From the NCBI GenBank assembly GCA_905235575.1, contig CAJOLZ010000015.1:1-64000 (forward strand): a DNA stretch of 64,000 bases, read 5' to 3'. The translations under genes and the position numbers were made by a program. Positions 1 through 8,677 of this stretch are shown piece after piece. Position 1 is the stretch's first letter. Each line of letters opens with the position of its first letter. Below the pieces are notes generated by a model, which saw only the letters and a list, made by a program, of their open reading frames with translations, did no database searches and had not been told where the DNA came from. This DNA is from an uncultured Bacteroidaceae bacterium. GTDB taxonomy: Bacteria > Bacteroidota > Bacteroidia > Bacteroidales > Bacteroidaceae.

Positions 1-363
1 TTCTCCGTCCTCAATGCCTACGAATACGAGTACGGCATGACCGCCCGCTACACTACGCCCGAACTCGGCAAGAAAGTCGGTGCCATGACTCTCGCGGCTG
101 ATGCCACGATGTACAGCCGTCGTGGCTACGGCAACAGCCTCCTGAACACCGACGACTTCGTGCTGAACGCCTCCATCAGCCAGCCTCTTCTCAAGGGAAA
201 ACTCATCCTATGCGTGGAAGCTTTCGACCTCTTGCACCAACTCTCGGCCACCCAATACGAGGTGAACGCGCTGGGCCGCACCGAGACGTGGTATCGGACG
301 CTGCCCCGCTATGTGATGTTCCACGTCGTCTATCACTGGAATCGAAACCCGAAGCGCAATTAA
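1..363 (+). CDS. Outer-membrane beta-barrel protein, C-terminal fragment (5' end outside window)
   Basis: The reading frame is open from base 1 and ends at a TAA at 361. About 120 residues are visible. They show alternating hydrophobic/polar strands and the segment LLKGKLILCVEAFDLLHQ, which resembles the last strands of Bacteroidetes TonB-dependent-receptor-like barrels, where a short turn near the end contains an (F/L)DLLN-like motif. The chain ends in an aromatic-rich strand (VMFHVVYHWN), as expected for a barrel recognised by BAM. The gene is followed by a strong terminator and so is separate from the operon that starts at 603. Its end is similar in style to the barrel encoded at 5097-7688, so the two may be relatives. 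Function and substrate cannot be told from the fragment. Confidence 0.75.
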   Translation, partial: FSVLNAYEYEYGMTARYTTPELGKKVGAMTLAADATMYSRRGYGNSLLNTDDFVLNASISQPLLKGKLILCVEAFDLLHQLSATQYEVNALGRTETWYRTLPRYVMFHVVYHWNRNPKRN

Positions 364-420
364 TAATACTGTTTATGATAACAGTTTTTGATAGATTCTG
401 ATAGGAAGGATACTTTAAAT

Positions 421-455
421 CCCCGTGCGTCGTGATGATGCGCGGGGTTCTTTTT
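421..455 (+). terminator. Rho-independent terminator after the barrel gene
   Basis: An 11-bp stem (ccccgtgcgtc / gatgcgcgggg, with two G-U pairs) closes a 5-nt loop and is followed by ttcttttt. A smaller 6-bp hairpin (actgtt/aacagt, 368-385), also followed by T residues, lies just before it and may assist. Together they isolate the upstream barrel gene from the BlaI operon. Confidence 0.85.
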
Positions 456-519
456 AACCATGTATCTGTTAAGAGGATTCTTATTCAACAATATTTTCTG
501 TTAATTACACACTAATTTT

Positions 520-551
520 TTTGGTTATATCTGAAAAACACCTTATCTTTG
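520..551 (+). promoter_or_regulatory. Bacteroidetes-type promoter of the BlaI operon
   Basis: A -33 TTTG (520-523) and a -7 TATCTTTG (544-551) are separated by 20 bp, matching the Bacteroidetes housekeeping consensus. Transcription would begin near 558, leaving a leader of about 45 nt if ATG 603 is used but only about 15 nt if ATG 573 is used. This supports 603 as the start of the repressor gene. A BlaI operator would be expected to overlap this region; no clear long dyad was recognised by eye. Confidence 0.8.
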
Positions 552-602
552 CACTATAATCGGTAGAAAATCATGTTGAAGAATCATAAAAATAGTAGTA
601 TT

Positions 603-965
603 ATGGAGAAACTTACAAGCAAAGAAGAAGAAGTGATGGAACTGATTTGGTCGCTTGGCCAGTGTGCGCCGAAGGATGTTTCATCGCTCTATCCCGAACC
701 GCAGCCCAGCGCAAATGCCATTGCCCAAGTGTTTCAGGCACTGGAGAAGAAAGGATACCTGGCACACGAACCGAAAGGGCGCGGCTTTGTCTATCGCCCT
801 ATCGTGTCCAAACAGACATACGGCCGGGGGCGGTTGTCGAGCGTCGTCAATCGTTTTTTCAGTGACTCGTACATGAGCGTAGTATCGACACTAATACAGG
901 AAGAAAAGGTAACCGAGGCAGATTTGCTTCAATATCTTGCCGACTTGAAACGTAAGGAGGGTTGA
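603..965 (+). CDS. BlaI/MecI-family transcriptional repressor
   Basis: A 120-residue protein starting MEKLTSKEEEVMELIW, which matches the N-terminus of BlaI/MecI/CopY winged-helix repressors (usual length about 120-130). The recognition region ANAIAQVFQALEKKGYL corresponds to the family's TVxxxLxxLxxKGxL helix-wing segment. The C-terminal half (VVNRFFSDSYMSVVSTLIQ) is the dimerisation and cleavage region. The track start at 573 would add ten atypical residues and lies almost on the predicted transcription start, so 603 was chosen. The gene ends 3 nt before the M56 protease gene, the standard repressor-sensor pairing: a signal activates the membrane protease, repressor function is lost and the operon is derepressed. 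Downstream GLPGLI and barrel genes are the likely targets. Confidence 0.92.
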   Translation: MEKLTSKEEEVMELIWSLGQCAPKDVSSLYPEPQPSANAIAQVFQALEKKGYLAHEPKGRGFVYRPIVSKQTYGRGRLSSVVNRFFSDSYMSVVSTLIQEEKVTEADLLQYLADLKRKEG

Positions 966-968
966 CGC

Positions 969-2390
969 ATGGTTGCATTCTTTGTCTATGCCATCCGTTG
1001 GGCGGTCACGCTGACATTGCTCTATTCGGTCTACAGGCTCCTGCTCCGACGCGAGACGTTTCATCGTCTGAACCGTGCCGTTCTGCTGACCATCCTCGTA
1101 ACGAGTCCCTTGCTTCCGCTCATGCCACTGCATACCGACAGGCCGACGGCTATGGATGCGGCGCTTACCAGAATTGAGGGACCGCTGGTTAGCCTGTCAA
1201 CCGAGGCGGGCATTGACGGGAACGTGCTCGCTGCCCAAGAGCAGGAAGGGGCAACGTCGGGCCTCTGGGTGCGCTATTGTACTTACATATACATAATAGG
1301 TATAGCCGTCGCACTCACTGTTTACTTGTTTCGTTTGCTGTCGCTGATGCGTGTCATACGTCGCAGTCGGCGCATATCTCATCCGACAATCCCAAAGGAT
1401 GTTCATCTGATGCTGGATATGAGAATCACGCAACCCAGCAGTTGGATGCATTGGATTTTCATCGGACCTATCGACCTGAAGCAGAACGCTGAGACGGTGC
1501 TCCGCCACGAACTGGCACACGTGAAGATGGGACATTCGTGGGACGTGATACTCTGTGACCTCACCTGCCGCCTGCTGTGGTGCCTGCCCTTCGCCTGGAT
1601 GTTGCGTCAAGATTTGGTGGATGTGCACGAGTTTCAGGCTGACGAGGCCGTGTTGCAAGGGGGTGTGATGCTGGATGAATACGAACATCTGCTGGTACGC
1701 AAGGCAGTACAGACACAATCCCTGCCCATCGTGAACACGCTGCGCCGCGGGGCTGTGAAGAAACGATTTGCCATGTTGCACAGTGCCCGTTCGTCACAAT
1801 GCTCACGACTGAAACTATTCTGTCTCGCCCCAGCCCTCGCCGCCTGCCTGTGGGTGTCGGCCAAGGCCGAGGTATATGCAACCTATCTCGACGGAAAACT
1901 TGTTACGCTGAAAGAACTTAAGGCGCTTGATTCCAGTACCATCGATCACATCGATGTGATTCAAAGTCAAAAGAAGGTGTTTGTAGAGACTGTCTCCGAG
2001 CCGCTCGACATCGCAGACCAAATGCCCCAGTACCCTGGTGGCAGCGCGGCCTTCAGTCAATACATGGCCCACCATGTGCGCTATCCGAAGGTTGCTGCTG
2101 AGAACGGTGTAGAAGGAACCGTCAGGGTGCAGTTCATCGTCGAGGCAGATGGGCGCATCACGAACGTGCATGCCTTTAACGTACCTTCGGGAGAGGCCGA
2201 TGCGGTGGTCAACGCATACGGCGCTTCGGATAAACGCCCGTCGCAGGAGGAAGATGACGAGGGGCATCGTGCCCTGCGCGAGGCCGCAGAAGAACTCTTC
2301 CTTGGAATGCCGCCTTTCGAGCCTGGCCGACAGTGGGGAAAGCCCGTACGAGTCAGGATGACAAGGTCCGTCAACTACAGCCTTAGATAA
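969..2390 (+). CDS. M56-family (BlaR1-like) membrane sensor metallopeptidase with TonB-like C-terminal domain
   Basis: A 473-residue protein. The N-terminus has membrane helices (residues about 4-22, 35-55 and 95-117). The zinc-protease motif HELAH is at residues 180-184, followed by the conserved VDVHEFQADEAVL-type segment, which supplies a third zinc ligand in M56 proteins. Another hydrophobic helix lies near residue 280. The rest, about residues 345-470, is a TonB C-terminal-like domain: MPQYPGG is the usual Bacteroidetes TonB lead-in, followed by YPxxAxxxGVEGTVRVQFIV. There is no penicillin-binding sensor domain as in BlaR1, so the signal is unknown. The TonB-like tail suggests sensing, or contact with an outer-membrane partner, possibly the barrel encoded at 5097. 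It lies 3 nt after the repressor gene. Confidence 0.9.
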   Translation: MVAFFVYAIRWAVTLTLLYSVYRLLLRRETFHRLNRAVLLTILVTSPLLPLMPLHTDRPTAMDAALTRIEGPLVSLSTEAGIDGNVLAAQEQEGATSGLWVRYCTYIYIIGIAVALTVYLFRLLSLMRVIRRSRRISHPTIPKDVHLMLDMRITQPSSWMHWIFIGPIDLKQNAETVLRHELAHVKMGHSWDVILCDLTCRLLWCLPFAWMLRQDLVDVHEFQADEAVLQGGVMLDEYEHLLVRKAVQTQSLPIVNTLRRGAVKKRFAMLHSARSSQCSRLKLFCLAPALAACLWVSAKAEVYATYLDGKLVTLKELKALDSSTIDHIDVIQSQKKVFVETVSEPLDIADQMPQYPGGSAAFSQYMAHHVRYPKVAAENGVEGTVRVQFIVEADGRITNVHAFNVPSGEADAVVNAYGASDKRPSQEEDDEGHRALREAAEELFLGMPPFEPGRQWGKPVRVRMTRSVNYSLR

Positions 2391-2485
2391 AATAACATCC
2401 ATATATTGACGCAATTACATAATCCGCCAGAATGGTGGACAGCCCTTATTATGCCCTCATAATAACCCCCAAACATCAAACAACC

Positions 2486-3301
2486 ATGCAAAAGACCTTA
2501 GTAACCATGATGGCCCTCGCGCTGACAATAGCAGCGCAGGCCGAGAAAATTGACTCGACCCAGTTCGTCGCCTTCCACAATTACTCCATTCAGACCCAGG
2601 ACGACGAGGGACAGGACGTCACGGACTCGCTACGGCTGGCTCTGCTGGTGGGCACACGTGCCACGTATTGCACCACCGTACTTTCCTTCAACAAGGACGG
2701 CCGAGCAAGCCATGAAATGGAGAATACGTTCATCATGCACCACCAGAATGTGCTGACCGATGTAGAGAGATCGGAGGTCATTGCCGTCGAGCCAATCTAT
2801 CCTCATCGCTACGAAACCCATGACCCGTTAGAAAAGATTGACTGGACGCTGACCGACGACACGCTGACCATCAGCGGATTGCTCTGTCTTCGGGCCACGG
2901 GCTCGCTCTACGGCAAACAGTGGACTGCGTGGTACTGTGAGGAAATCCCCTCATCGGCAGGCCCATGGAAACTGCGCGGACTGCCAGGACTAATTATCAA
3001 AGCCGAAGACAGCGAGGGCATCCACTGCTTCACGCTCTATGAAACAAAGAACGAGGTGCACGACATCAACATGATTGGTAATCCTGAGTACCTGAAACTG
3101 AGCCGCAAGAAGCTGATGGCGTTCAAGAAGAAGACGTTGGGTAATCCACGCTATGCGAAGGAGCCCACCTACTATGTGCCAAAGGACGCCGATCATGTGG
3201 TCAATGTAAACCTAAACGGAACGATGTACTTCGTTGGCTTCAATTCCCGAATGATGACTCCTCAGAAAAGCCATGTATATCAACCGATAGAACTGAAATG
3301 A
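2486..3301 (+). CDS. GLPGLI family secreted protein, copy 1
   Basis: A 271-residue protein with a signal peptide (MQKTLVTMMALALTIAAQA) and the family-defining motif GLPGLI at about residue 165, preceded by the conserved IPSSAGPWKLR. The track ORF starts 18 codons earlier, but the signal peptide only makes sense from ATG 2486. GLPGLI proteins are Bacteroidetes periplasmic or surface proteins of unknown function, often found next to carboxypeptidase-regulatory/barrel proteins, as here. The TGA overlaps the next ATG by 4 nt (ATGA). Compared with copies 2 and 3 it has the most divergent signal-peptide codons. Its role within this locus is inferred only from operon context. Confidence 0.88.
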   Translation: MQKTLVTMMALALTIAAQAEKIDSTQFVAFHNYSIQTQDDEGQDVTDSLRLALLVGTRATYCTTVLSFNKDGRASHEMENTFIMHHQNVLTDVERSEVIAVEPIYPHRYETHDPLEKIDWTLTDDTLTISGLLCLRATGSLYGKQWTAWYCEEIPSSAGPWKLRGLPGLIIKAEDSEGIHCFTLYETKNEVHDINMIGNPEYLKLSRKKLMAFKKKTLGNPRYAKEPTYYVPKDADHVVNVNLNGTMYFVGFNSRMMTPQKSHVYQPIELK

Positions 3302-4182
3302 AAAAGATTATTGTAACCATGATGGCCTTTGCGCTGACGATAGCAGCACAGGGGCAGAAGGACACGATTGGCGTGTCACAGTTCACGGCGATTTATCGCT
3401 ATGAGTGTAAAACTACTGATGCCGACGGACAGTCGGTGACGGACTCGATGTACATCGCCGTGCAGACCTCGGGCGGCATCACAAAGAGTTTCCCTTACGA
3501 AGAGTATGACAGGCAGAAGAAGGGTGGGGCGCGCATCGCCGACGGCTATTTGGCTGCCCAGATGCACATGGGTACCATCTTCACAAACTACCCGGAAGGC
3601 AGAATCACTTCGCAGGAGATGCTCTATCCGTATCGCTACATGACGGATGAGCCACTTGAAAAGCAGAATTGGGAACTGACGAATGCTGAGGACAGCATCT
3701 GTGGCTATGCTTGTCAGTCGGCCACGGCCAAGTATCACGGTCTGAAGTGGAATGTCTTCTATACGGAGGATGTGCCCGCTAGCATCGGCCCTTGGAAGTT
3801 GGGAGGATTGCCCGGTCTCATCACGAAGGCCACCGATGCAAAGGACATACATACCTTTACACTTTGTGGTTTTCACCAGGAGGACACACCAATAATATTC
3901 ACCCAGTACGTTACTTGGGTTCTCCCTGACGGCAGGGGCAAGTTCGCAGCCCAGCGAGTAGATTATCAGAAGATGAAAGCCTCTAAATTCCTCGCATATA
4001 AGAAGAAGGTGCTGGGTAACTCCCGCTACTTGAAAGAACCCACCTACTATGCACCCGACCCCATGAAAGCATTCGGGTATGTGGAGAATAGTTTTAACCC
4101 GGCAGGCGATAATGTACGCAGTGTCGCCGGCGTAGTCATCGTCTCTAATCCCCGACAGTATCAACCGATAGAACTGAAATGA
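3298..4182 (+). CDS. GLPGLI family secreted protein, copy 2
   Basis: A 294-residue protein with signal peptide MKKIIVTMMAFALTIAAQGQ and the segment VPASIGPWKLGGLPGLI. It is the longest of the three copies; the extra length lies after the GLPGLI motif and near the C-terminus. It overlaps its upstream and downstream neighbours by 4 nt each. The first 60 nt are almost identical to those of copy 3, and its last codons (YQPIELK) are identical to the end of copy 1, whereas the middle has diverged. That pattern is what tandem duplication across the gene junction would leave. The molecular role of the family is unknown. Confidence 0.88.
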   Translation: MKKIIVTMMAFALTIAAQGQKDTIGVSQFTAIYRYECKTTDADGQSVTDSMYIAVQTSGGITKSFPYEEYDRQKKGGARIADGYLAAQMHMGTIFTNYPEGRITSQEMLYPYRYMTDEPLEKQNWELTNAEDSICGYACQSATAKYHGLKWNVFYTEDVPASIGPWKLGGLPGLITKATDAKDIHTFTLCGFHQEDTPIIFTQYVTWVLPDGRGKFAAQRVDYQKMKASKFLAYKKKVLGNSRYLKEPTYYAPDPMKAFGYVENSFNPAGDNVRSVAGVVIVSNPRQYQPIELK

Positions 4183-5021
4183 AAAAGATTTTAGTGACCA
4201 TGATGGCCTTTGCGCTGACGATAGCAGCACAGGGGCAAGCTGAAAACATCGACACGGCACAGTTTGTGGCGGTGTACGACTATGAGTGTAGGACGCAGAA
4301 CGACGAGGGACAGGACATCACCGACAGGATGCAACTGGCAGTGCAGGTGGGACGGACTGTCGTGAAGTCGATGCCACGCTCTGCCTATCCTGTGTATGAC
4401 GGCGATTCAAAGCCCGATGTGGCAGCAGGATTCCAAGAGGCTCTGATGCACATGCCGACGGTGTGGACAGGCTACCCGGAAGGGCAGACCACTGTGCGCG
4501 AGTTTATCTTCCCGCACAACTATGAGGGCAGTGAACCGACACCCGACATCGCGTGGATGCTCACCGACGATACGCTGACCGTCAGCGGCTACCTCTGTCA
4601 GCAGGCCACGGCGATGTGCCGGGGCTTGGAGTGGCGCGTGTGGTACACCGATGAGATTCCTTCGTCGGCAGGGCCATGGCGGTTGCGCGGTCTGCCTGGG
4701 CTGATTATCAAGGCCGAAAGCGAGGCGCATACGTTCTGCCTTGCAGAGTTGAGAAATGAGGCAACGCCCATTACAGTCCCTGAGCAAAGGCCCGATATTC
4801 ACCGGATGAAATACACCAAACTGCTGAGGCACAAAAACGAGATTTATGGCAACCGCCAATATGCCAAGAATCCCATGTACTATGTGCCCGACCTCATGGG
4901 CAGTATCACGGACATGACCGTACTCAACCAAAACGGCCAGCAACTTGCCCTTGCCAATGGAGGCCACCCGCTACTGACGAAGGCGCATGTGTTTCAACCT
5001 CTGGAACTGACGGAGCAGTGA
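4179..5021 (+). CDS. GLPGLI family secreted protein, copy 3
   Basis: A 280-residue protein with signal peptide MKKILVTMMAFALTIAAQGQA and the motif LRGLPGLIIKAE. It shares the YPEG.T motif and the IPSSAGPW segment with its siblings. It starts at the ATGA overlap with copy 2 and ends 75 nt before the barrel gene, consistent with one transcript. The C-terminal end (FQPLELTEQ) corresponds to YQPIELK of copies 1 and 2 with a short extension. No catalytic motif is recognisable. The tandem set could bind different ligands or form a hetero-oligomer with the barrel; this is inference only. Confidence 0.88.
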   Translation: MKKILVTMMAFALTIAAQGQAENIDTAQFVAVYDYECRTQNDEGQDITDRMQLAVQVGRTVVKSMPRSAYPVYDGDSKPDVAAGFQEALMHMPTVWTGYPEGQTTVREFIFPHNYEGSEPTPDIAWMLTDDTLTVSGYLCQQATAMCRGLEWRVWYTDEIPSSAGPWRLRGLPGLIIKAESEAHTFCLAELRNEATPITVPEQRPDIHRMKYTKLLRHKNEIYGNRQYAKNPMYYVPDLMGSITDMTVLNQNGQQLALANGGHPLLTKAHVFQPLELTEQ

Positions 5022-5096
5022 GAGCAGAACCAAGTTTGCTTGGATTCTGCCGAATCGCGATGGAAGAAGAACGAGGTTCAACTGAAGTAAAGAACT

Positions 5097-7688
5097 ATGC
5101 AACGACTCCTATACATTATATTATATATGGTGCTGGCAGCGTCAGCATCGGCTCAGGTGAAGGTGACAGGGCGAGTGATAGACCTGCAGAACAAGCCCGT
5201 GAGCGACGTGATTGTGAAACTAGTGAGCAACAGCAAGACACTGGCGTTCACCAGCACGAATGCGAAGGGCGAGTATGCGCTGGAATTGAATAATGCGCCA
5301 AGTGGAGAGGTGACGCTGCAGTTCAGCCATATCAGTTATGGGAAGGAGTCGGAACGTTTGACGATGAAGGAGCGGGTGACCAAGTTGGACATGCTACTGA
5401 CTCCGAAAAGCATCAGTTTGAAAGAAGTGAAGGTGAAGCCAAATCCGCTGCGGCAACGGGGCGACACGCTGACGCACAACCTCGCGTCGTTCCTCGGCAA
5501 AGGCGACGTGACGCTGGAGGATGGACTGAAGCGGCTGCCGGGCGTGGACGTATCCAAGGCGGGCGCCATCAGCTACATGGGTAAACCCATCTCGCAGTTC
5601 AACATCGAGGGGCTGGACTTGCTCGGCGGCAAGTACAACCTGGCCACGCGGAACATCCCGGCGGACTATGTGGCGCAGGTGGAGATTGTGCGCAACCACC
5701 ATGCACGGAAGGTGGAGAAGGACGTGCCGAGCAACGAGGTGTCGATGAACATCAAACTCTCGAACAAGGCGAAGTTCAAGCCGTTCGGACAGGAAGAGGT
5801 GGGTGCCGGATATATGGAGGACGGGAACGATGGGCTGCAAGCCTTGCTCGGCGTGACGGGCATGATGTTCACCGATAAGTTCCAGACCATCTGCTCTCTG
5901 AAGGGTGGCAACTACAAGAACTTTGCACAGGCCGACATGTATGACCACTTCGGCGGCTCGGAGGTGACGACACCTGCCACAAGTCTGTTCGGCGGCTTTG
6001 ATGGCGGTGCACCTCCACAAGGCGAATATCTCTACCAACGCAACGGCATGGCGACACTCAATGGCATCCAAAAGATTGATTCGGTCACGACCGTGAAGGT
6101 GAACGCCGACTACAGTTACCACCGCGCCACGCACGATATCAGCCAGAGTAGCACGTATCTGGCAGGTGATGGCAGTTACACGACCGTGGGCGAAGAGACC
6201 TCTCCGCTCTCGAAGGTGCATCTACCCAAACTGACGGTGAATTATCTGAAGAATGCCGACCGCGTGTATCTGGCTGAGACGTTTGTGCTGAAAGGAAAGT
6301 TTGAGCAGAACGAAGGCAATGTGGTGGCAAACGGGAAAGAGATTGAGCAACACCGGCGCACTTCATCGTTTGGAGTAGAAAACAGTTTTTATTGGTCGGA
6401 CAGAACCCCCAAAGGCACCCTCCGATATGTCAGTGTACCCATATCGTTCAAGCGAACACCAACATTGAGGCTGAACTTCCATCAGAGCGGCAAAGGCTAT
6501 GTTCAGACGGCACAATCTTCAACGCTTGCGATGAATGTTCATTCGTCCTTCACAATCCCCGTCGGCAGGGTCTTCCAGCTGAGACTTCCTGTTAAACTTG
6601 ATGCCCAATATGACGATGTAAGCACCTGCCGCGAGGCTACTGGCGATGTAAATGAGGTACGTGGCTGGTCTTTCACCCCAACTCTGAATCCCGGTTTTGA
6701 GATTCATTCGCGCAATCGTCGCTTCTACCTCAGTGCTGGACTCGGTGCCGCCTTGAAAGGGCTTTATTATAATAAGACGAACTACACAAAGCCTGTACTC
6801 AATCCTTCGATAGGCATCAACTACACTTTCTCTGCCAACAGCAAGTTGCAGTTCTCGACGGGCTACAAGACCTCGATTGGCGACATGATGACGCTGCTGA
6901 CGGAGCCGATGCAGGTGGATTACCGCTCGGTGCGCACCTCGTCGGGCATTATCGGCGAGTCGAACTCGTGGGAGACATCGGGCGACTGGAAGTGGCAACT
7001 GCCCATGCAGTACTTCACGCTGAGCCTCACCGCCAGCCACAGCGAGGACAAGCGCAACACGCTCTACTCTCAGAGTGTCAGCGGCATAGACATCAACAGT
7101 AGTGCCCTGCAACGCGACACCTATTCACGCTCCAGCCACTTTTCCATTGCCACCACGAAGAACATCCCGAACATCTTCAGCAAATTTGGCGCAAATGCCG
7201 CGTATGGTTTCGGCGACAGCGAGCAGGCCATCACCTCCTTGGAAGGGGTTGCGAACATCATCAAGGTGCGCTCGAACAACTACAACCTCCACGGCAATGC
7301 CTCCGTCACCCCCATCCAGTGGCTCGAACTGCGCTACGACATCCGCTACGGTTGGTCGCGCTCCCGCTACTCCGACAAGAGTAATACCATGACCTCGCTC
7401 ACTCACAGCGGAGCCATCCACGTATTTCCCATCGCCACCCTCGACCTCTCCTTAGACTATGACCATGTGCGCCGCCAGATTACTACCAACACGTACAAGC
7501 GCATGTCCCTTTTCAATGCCTCCGCACAGTATAAGTGGAAGCAGTGTGTCCTCCGATTGGAACTCACCAACCTCTTGAACCAGCGCCACTACGCCTACAC
7601 GGTCTTCGACGGCATCAACACCTACACCTATGACTACGGCCTTTGCGGTCGCACTGCGATGCTCCGCATCATGTTGCATCGGTCCTAA
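5097..7688 (+). CDS. Outer-membrane protein: carboxypeptidase-regulatory-like domain, plug-like domain, beta-barrel
   Basis: An 863-residue protein. A signal peptide (residues 1-20, ending ASASAQ) is followed by a carboxypeptidase D regulatory-like domain (VTGRVIDLQNKPVSDV..., about 22-105), a plug-like region (LPGVDVSKAGAISYMGKPI, about 120-230) and a long barrel ending in an aromatic-containing strand (TAMLRIMLHRS). This is the architecture of the TonB-dependent-receptor-like barrel proteins that accompany GLPGLI genes; no SusD homologue is present, so it is not a PUL transporter pair. Outer-membrane location is inferred. It is the last gene of the BlaI operon and is followed by a bidirectional terminator. 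The M56 protease upstream carries a TonB-like tail, which could be its energising or sensing partner. Confidence 0.9.
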   Translation: MQRLLYIILYMVLAASASAQVKVTGRVIDLQNKPVSDVIVKLVSNSKTLAFTSTNAKGEYALELNNAPSGEVTLQFSHISYGKESERLTMKERVTKLDMLLTPKSISLKEVKVKPNPLRQRGDTLTHNLASFLGKGDVTLEDGLKRLPGVDVSKAGAISYMGKPISQFNIEGLDLLGGKYNLATRNIPADYVAQVEIVRNHHARKVEKDVPSNEVSMNIKLSNKAKFKPFGQEEVGAGYMEDGNDGLQALLGVTGMMFTDKFQTICSLKGGNYKNFAQADMYDHFGGSEVTTPATSLFGGFDGGAPPQGEYLYQRNGMATLNGIQKIDSVTTVKVNADYSYHRATHDISQSSTYLAGDGSYTTVGEETSPLSKVHLPKLTVNYLKNADRVYLAETFVLKGKFEQNEGNVVANGKEIEQHRRTSSFGVENSFYWSDRTPKGTLRYVSVPISFKRTPTLRLNFHQSGKGYVQTAQSSTLAMNVHSSFTIPVGRVFQLRLPVKLDAQYDDVSTCREATGDVNEVRGWSFTPTLNPGFEIHSRNRRFYLSAGLGAALKGLYYNKTNYTKPVLNPSIGINYTFSANSKLQFSTGYKTSIGDMMTLLTEPMQVDYRSVRTSSGIIGESNSWETSGDWKWQLPMQYFTLSLTASHSEDKRNTLYSQSVSGIDINSSALQRDTYSRSSHFSIATTKNIPNIFSKFGANAAYGFGDSEQAITSLEGVANIIKVRSNNYNLHGNASVTPIQWLELRYDIRYGWSRSRYSDKSNTMTSLTHSGAIHVFPIATLDLSLDYDHVRRQITTNTYKRMSLFNASAQYKWKQCVLRLELTNLLNQRHYAYTVFDGINTYTYDYGLCGRTAMLRIMLHRS

Positions 7689-7727
7689 AAGCACAGTGCT
7701 TTCCGCTTTGGTCTTCTCAGAATAAAA

Positions 7728-7756
7728 AAAGAGGCATCCGCGAGGGATGCCTCTTT
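7728..7756. terminator. Bidirectional terminator between the barrel and FKBP genes
   Basis: A perfect 12-bp stem (aaagaggcatcc / ggatgcctcttt) with a 5-nt loop, flanked by an A run on the left and T-rich DNA on the right, so it can end transcription of both convergent units. Confidence 0.9.
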
Positions 7757-7777
7757 AGAACTCAGTCGGTTGTGTGT

Positions 7778-8671
7778 CTACTTAACGATGTCGAGGAGTT
7801 CGACGGTGAAGATGAGACACGAGAAGGGCGGAATCTTGCCTTGGTCACGCTCGGCGTAGCCCAGTTCCTGAGGCACATAGACTTCCCATTTGCTGCCAAC
7901 GGGCATTAGAGTGAGGGCCTCCACCCATCCCTTTATCACTTGGTTGACGGGGAACGTGGCTGGGCGGTTGCGCTGGTAGCTGCTGTCGAAGACTGTTCCG
8001 TCAATCAGCCGTCCTTCGTAGTTCACGCTCACGTTGTCTTCGGGCTTGGGTATTGCTCCCGTACCCTTCACGAGCACTTTGTACTGCAGTCCGCTCTTGG
8101 TCGTTACCACGCTGTCACGCTTGGCGTTCTTGCGCAGGAACTCCTCTCCGGCCCTTTTGTTTTCGCCATACTTGCGCTCGTTGTTGACCTTTGTGTAATA
8201 TTCCAACTGCTTTTTCACCAGCATCTGTGTGCTGTCCAGACTGATGGACTGCGGCGTGTTGCGCACGCTGTTTTGGAATCCGAGCATGAAGAGCGACTTG
8301 TTCAGGAGATTGACCGAGTCGTTCACCTGCTTGTTGGCGTTGGGCAGAATCTGAGTTTCCAACTGCTGTCGAATCTCCACGCCTGCCAGCCGTGCTTTGG
8401 CACGCTTGTCCGATGCGGTGAGTTCGGTGTATTGGAACCCGCGTATGAAATCCTCGATGTAGACCGTGTCGATGCCCATGCGCTGTACCAGATACTCGCG
8501 CAGTCCGTTGGCATTGGCCAGTCCGAAGTAGTAGCTGAAGGTGTCGATGCTTACGGTGTCCACCACCTCGGCCGGCTCCTGAACTTTCTTCTTCGACGTC
8601 TTTTTCTCGGCCTGAACGGGGAGGCAGAGCAATGCGAGCAACAGGGGCAGGATAGTCCTTATCGCTTTCAT
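7778..8671 (-). CDS. FKBP-type peptidyl-prolyl isomerase, secreted/periplasmic
   Basis: A 297-residue protein with a cleavable signal peptide (about 22 residues ending PVQA), an N-terminal FKBP dimerisation-type domain ([15 protein letters not shown]...) and a C-terminal FKBP domain of about 105 residues beginning SGLQYKVL. Family landmarks include [17 protein letters not shown], the VIKGWVEAL segment and a final IFTVELLDI strand. It should catalyse cis-trans isomerisation of X-Pro bonds during folding of exported proteins. There is no lipobox cysteine, unlike its neighbour, so it is probably soluble. It lies 6 nt downstream of the lipoprotein paralogue and is the last gene of a three-FKBP run that ends at the shared terminator. 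Confidence 0.92.
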   Translation of the reverse strand: MKAIRTILPLLLALLCLPVQAEKKTSKKKVQEPAEVVDTVSIDTFSYYFGLANANGLREYLVQRMGIDTVYIEDFIRGFQYTELTASDKRAKARLAGVEIRQQLETQILPNANKQVNDSVNLLNKSLFMLGFQNSVRNTPQSISLDSTQMLVKKQLEYYTKVNNERKYGENKRAGEEFLRKNAKRDSVVTTKSGLQYKVLVKGTGAIPKPEDNVSVNYEGRLIDGTVFDSSYQRNRPATFPVNQVIKGWVEALTLMPVGSKWEVYVPQELGYAERDQGKIPPFSCLIFTVELLDIVK

Positions 8672-8677
8672 CTTGTA

